Source: Glaciimonas immobilis (GTDB lineage Bacteria > Pseudomonadota > Gammaproteobacteria > Burkholderiales > Burkholderiaceae_D). From it: a DNA stretch of 64,000 bases. The first letter of the stretch is position 1; every line of letters begins with the position of its first letter. The stretch is taken from assembly GCF_011947285.1 (NCBI RefSeq), contig NZ_JAAOZT010000002.1, positions 248,001 through 312,000 of the forward strand. Direction: 5' to 3'. Below, piece by piece: positions 63,958-64,000 of this stretch. The position numbers were made by a program, and so were the translations under genes. The notes under the pieces are model-generated. The model was not told where the DNA came from. It was given only the letters and a program-made list of their open reading frames with translations, and searched no databases.

Positions 63958-64000
63958 ATGGCAGGGTCAACCTTTGAATTTACGTTTGACAGCCAGCGCG
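63958..64000 (+). CDS. Start of a late gene, probably gpG-like virion morphogenesis protein
   Basis: Only 14 codons are inside the window (MAGSTFEFTFDSQR). Position directly after the gp30-like gene and the FEFTFDS opening suggest the phage virion morphogenesis (Mu gpG) family. The identity is tentative. Confidence 0.5.
   Translation, partial: MAGSTFEFTFDSQR

Larger units (their letters stand above)
44410..64000. mobile_element. Mu-like transposable prophage (BcepMu-type layout), right end not in window
   Basis: A complete set of transposable-phage early genes (Mor, GemA, HU, DUF3164, MuB-like, MuA-like, DUF3102, regulators, Ner-like) runs leftward. The repressor and Mu late homologues (holin, endolysin, spanins, gp25-gp30, gpG) run rightward and continue past the edge. 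This divergent layout resembles phage BcepMu more than Mu. The left boundary given is a guess within 44264-44596; the Gabija genes might instead belong to the element. No disrupted essential phage gene is seen. Confidence 0.9.

Overview
The window looks like a chromosome segment of a betaproteobacterium of the order Burkholderiales, most probably Oxalobacteraceae (Herbaspirillum/Collimonas/Glaciimonas-like). The signs are a class I PHA cluster phaC-phaB-phaR, an FtrABCD iron-uptake operon, a fused LivM-LivG transporter subunit, an OmpR/EnvZ pair and an NsrR-Hmp pair, together with a moderate G+C content. This placement is inferred from gene content and protein character; no search was run.

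Positions 1-40.7 kb are ordinary host chromosome. In order they hold: a partial small membrane protein; phaC, phaB and phaR; rimO; a secreted protein of unknown function; a cystathionine beta-lyase-like gene; serB; mfd; ispD-ispF; an envZ/ompR-type two-component system (reverse strand) with a good OmpR-like box in its promoter; two identical tRNA-Arg(ACG) genes; a Fur-boxed ftrABCD operon; an SBF-like transporter; an aldo-keto reductase; an MFS exporter; a cold-shock gene with promoter and leader; a CPBP membrane protease; a livJ-livH-livMG-livF operon; a TerC-family gene behind a clear yybP-ykoY manganese riboswitch; a PemIK/MazEF-type toxin-antitoxin pair with its operator; a LysR regulator divergent from malate synthase; and nsrR-hmp with a nine-base tandem repeat in the nsrR leader.

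Positions 40.9-44.3 kb, on the reverse strand and AT-rich, hold a two-gene Gabija-type anti-phage system: gajA (OLD-family ATPase/TOPRIM nuclease) and gajB (UvrD-like helicase).

From about 44.4 kb to the right edge lies a Mu-like transposable prophage laid out like BcepMu. Early genes run leftward (Ner-like protein, regulators, DUF3102 protein, MuA-type transposase, MuB-type ATPase, DUF3164, HU, GemA, Mor). The repressor and late genes run rightward (holin, endolysin, nested spanins, DksA-like protein, gp25-gp30 homologues including terminase, portal and an F-like head protein with a PBECR-like nuclease tail, then the start of a gpG-like gene). The immunity switch at 52.39-52.44 kb is readable at base level: a 22-base perfect palindrome overlaps two opposed promoters. 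The right end of the prophage is outside the window and the left end is not settled.

The most promising undescribed material is the accessory block at 52.9-56.4 kb, between the repressor and the late genes. It holds a repressor-linked membrane-anchored protein with a GDYVGGNQY motif and an ORF6C-like stretch, a lipoprotein, and a reverse-strand unit made of an Abi_C/AbiJ-like (HEPN-type) protein, a three-helix membrane protein ending in polyproline, and a tiny overlapping second polyproline ORF. By position and architecture these are candidate lysogenic-conversion, superinfection-exclusion or abortive-infection genes.
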